NCBI RefSeq assembly: GCF_001644665.1 | Contig: NZ_CP011393.1 | Span: 434,001-498,000 of the forward strand | Reading direction: 5' to 3' | Source: Fervidobacterium pennivorans | GTDB taxonomy: Bacteria; Thermotogota; Thermotogae; Thermotogales; Fervidobacteriaceae | Length of the DNA stretch: 64,000 nucleotides | In this document: piece by piece, positions 63,956-64,000 of the stretch | How positions within the stretch are numbered: the stretch's first letter is position 1 | Layout of the letters: the number at the start of each line of letters is the position of its first letter | Position numbers and translations under genes: made by a program | Notes under the pieces: generated by a model | Databases searched by the model: none | Seen by the model: only the letters and a program-made list of their open reading frames with translations | What the model was told of the DNA's origin: nothing

Positions 63956-64000
63956 CTTATCACCTTCAGGATGAAGTCAGAATCATCGGCCATAGCGGAC
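63952..64000 (-). CDS. khpA: KH-domain RNA-binding protein KhpA, C-terminal end only
   Basis: The last 15 codons of a gene entering from the right edge: SAMADDSDFILKVIR and a TGA stop that overlaps the rimM ATG. The ending resembles the C-terminus of KhpA (YlqC) proteins, which precede rimM in the rpsP-khpA-rimM-trmD cluster. The identification relies on this short stretch plus gene order. Confidence 0.7.
   Translation of the reverse strand, partial: SAMADDSDFILKVIR

Overview
The window is AT-rich bacterial DNA that reads as a member of the Thermotogota, most likely a Fervidobacterium-like organism. The reasons are: an Omp-alpha type protein (SLH domain, about 900 residues of coiled coil, C-terminal membrane anchor) that in this phylum spans the space under the toga; a MalG permease enlarged by a coiled-coil insert; a MetH without the activation domain; the gene order khpA-rimM-trmD-SPOUT methyltransferase-rplS; strong GGAGG ribosome sites; and frequent TTG starts. 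The assignment rests on recalled family knowledge, not on a database search.

Layout, left to right. 1-8.4 kb (+): end of a maltose-type ABC permease, a phosphodiesterase, gltX, an AlaX-type editing protein and three envelope proteins. 8.4-14 kb (-): metH and a large lipoprotein. 14-20.3 kb: lone fliQ (+), tmk (-), then a + strand run with a glycerol-3-phosphate dehydrogenase-like flavoprotein, its pyridine nucleotide-disulfide partner, a DUF1667 protein, Mini-ribonuclease III and an HPr-kinase-like P-loop protein. 20.4-32.3 kb (-): argF, a YqeK/DUF503/HslV/Sua5/phospholipase D run, a three-gene ABC-2 exporter, and Omp-alpha. 32.4-33.4 kb: an intact IS6-like element with 8-bp target duplications, sitting between the Omp-alpha promoter and its ribosome site. 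33.5-40.6 kb (-): PHP phosphoesterase, UvrD-like helicase, DUF72, ECF sigma factor, candidate anti-sigma factor, RseB/LolA-like protein and an unusual radical SAM protein, almost all overlapping or nearly so. 40.7-50.4 kb (+): HD proteins, thrS, NfeD plus stomatin, an M29 aminopeptidase, apgM and a short ComEC. 50.4-52.7 kb (-): fur, nusA, rimP, tRNA-Ser(GGA). 52.8-55.5 kb (+): a tandem HD/HD-GYP protein, a CoA-binding protein and a CBS-ATPase fusion. 55.6-57.05 kb: an IS110-family element (-) with a candidate bridge RNA. 57.1-60.8 kb (+): three related LPP20-like membrane-anchored proteins. 60.8-64 kb (-): lepB, rplS, SPOUT methyltransferase, trmD, rimM and the end of khpA.

The most unusual signal is a set of six hairpins that look like intrinsic terminators (a strong stem followed by a T run) but lie inside the 5' part of a coding sequence, each just after the end of an unrelated upstream gene on the same strand (2465, 29135, 34982, 46083, 49207, 61552). 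They may be operon boundaries hidden in downstream genes, with read-through depending on translation. Other points of interest are the IS6-like insertion in the Omp-alpha leader, a candidate IS110 bridge RNA with a 9-nt complementarity to the other end of the element, and a 16-nt inverted repeat with overlapping divergent promoters near 40.65 kb. No CRISPR array, prophage or defence island was seen, and no stretch over 300 bases lacks a gene; the longest, about 220 bases upstream of the IS110 transposase, holds the candidate bridge RNA.
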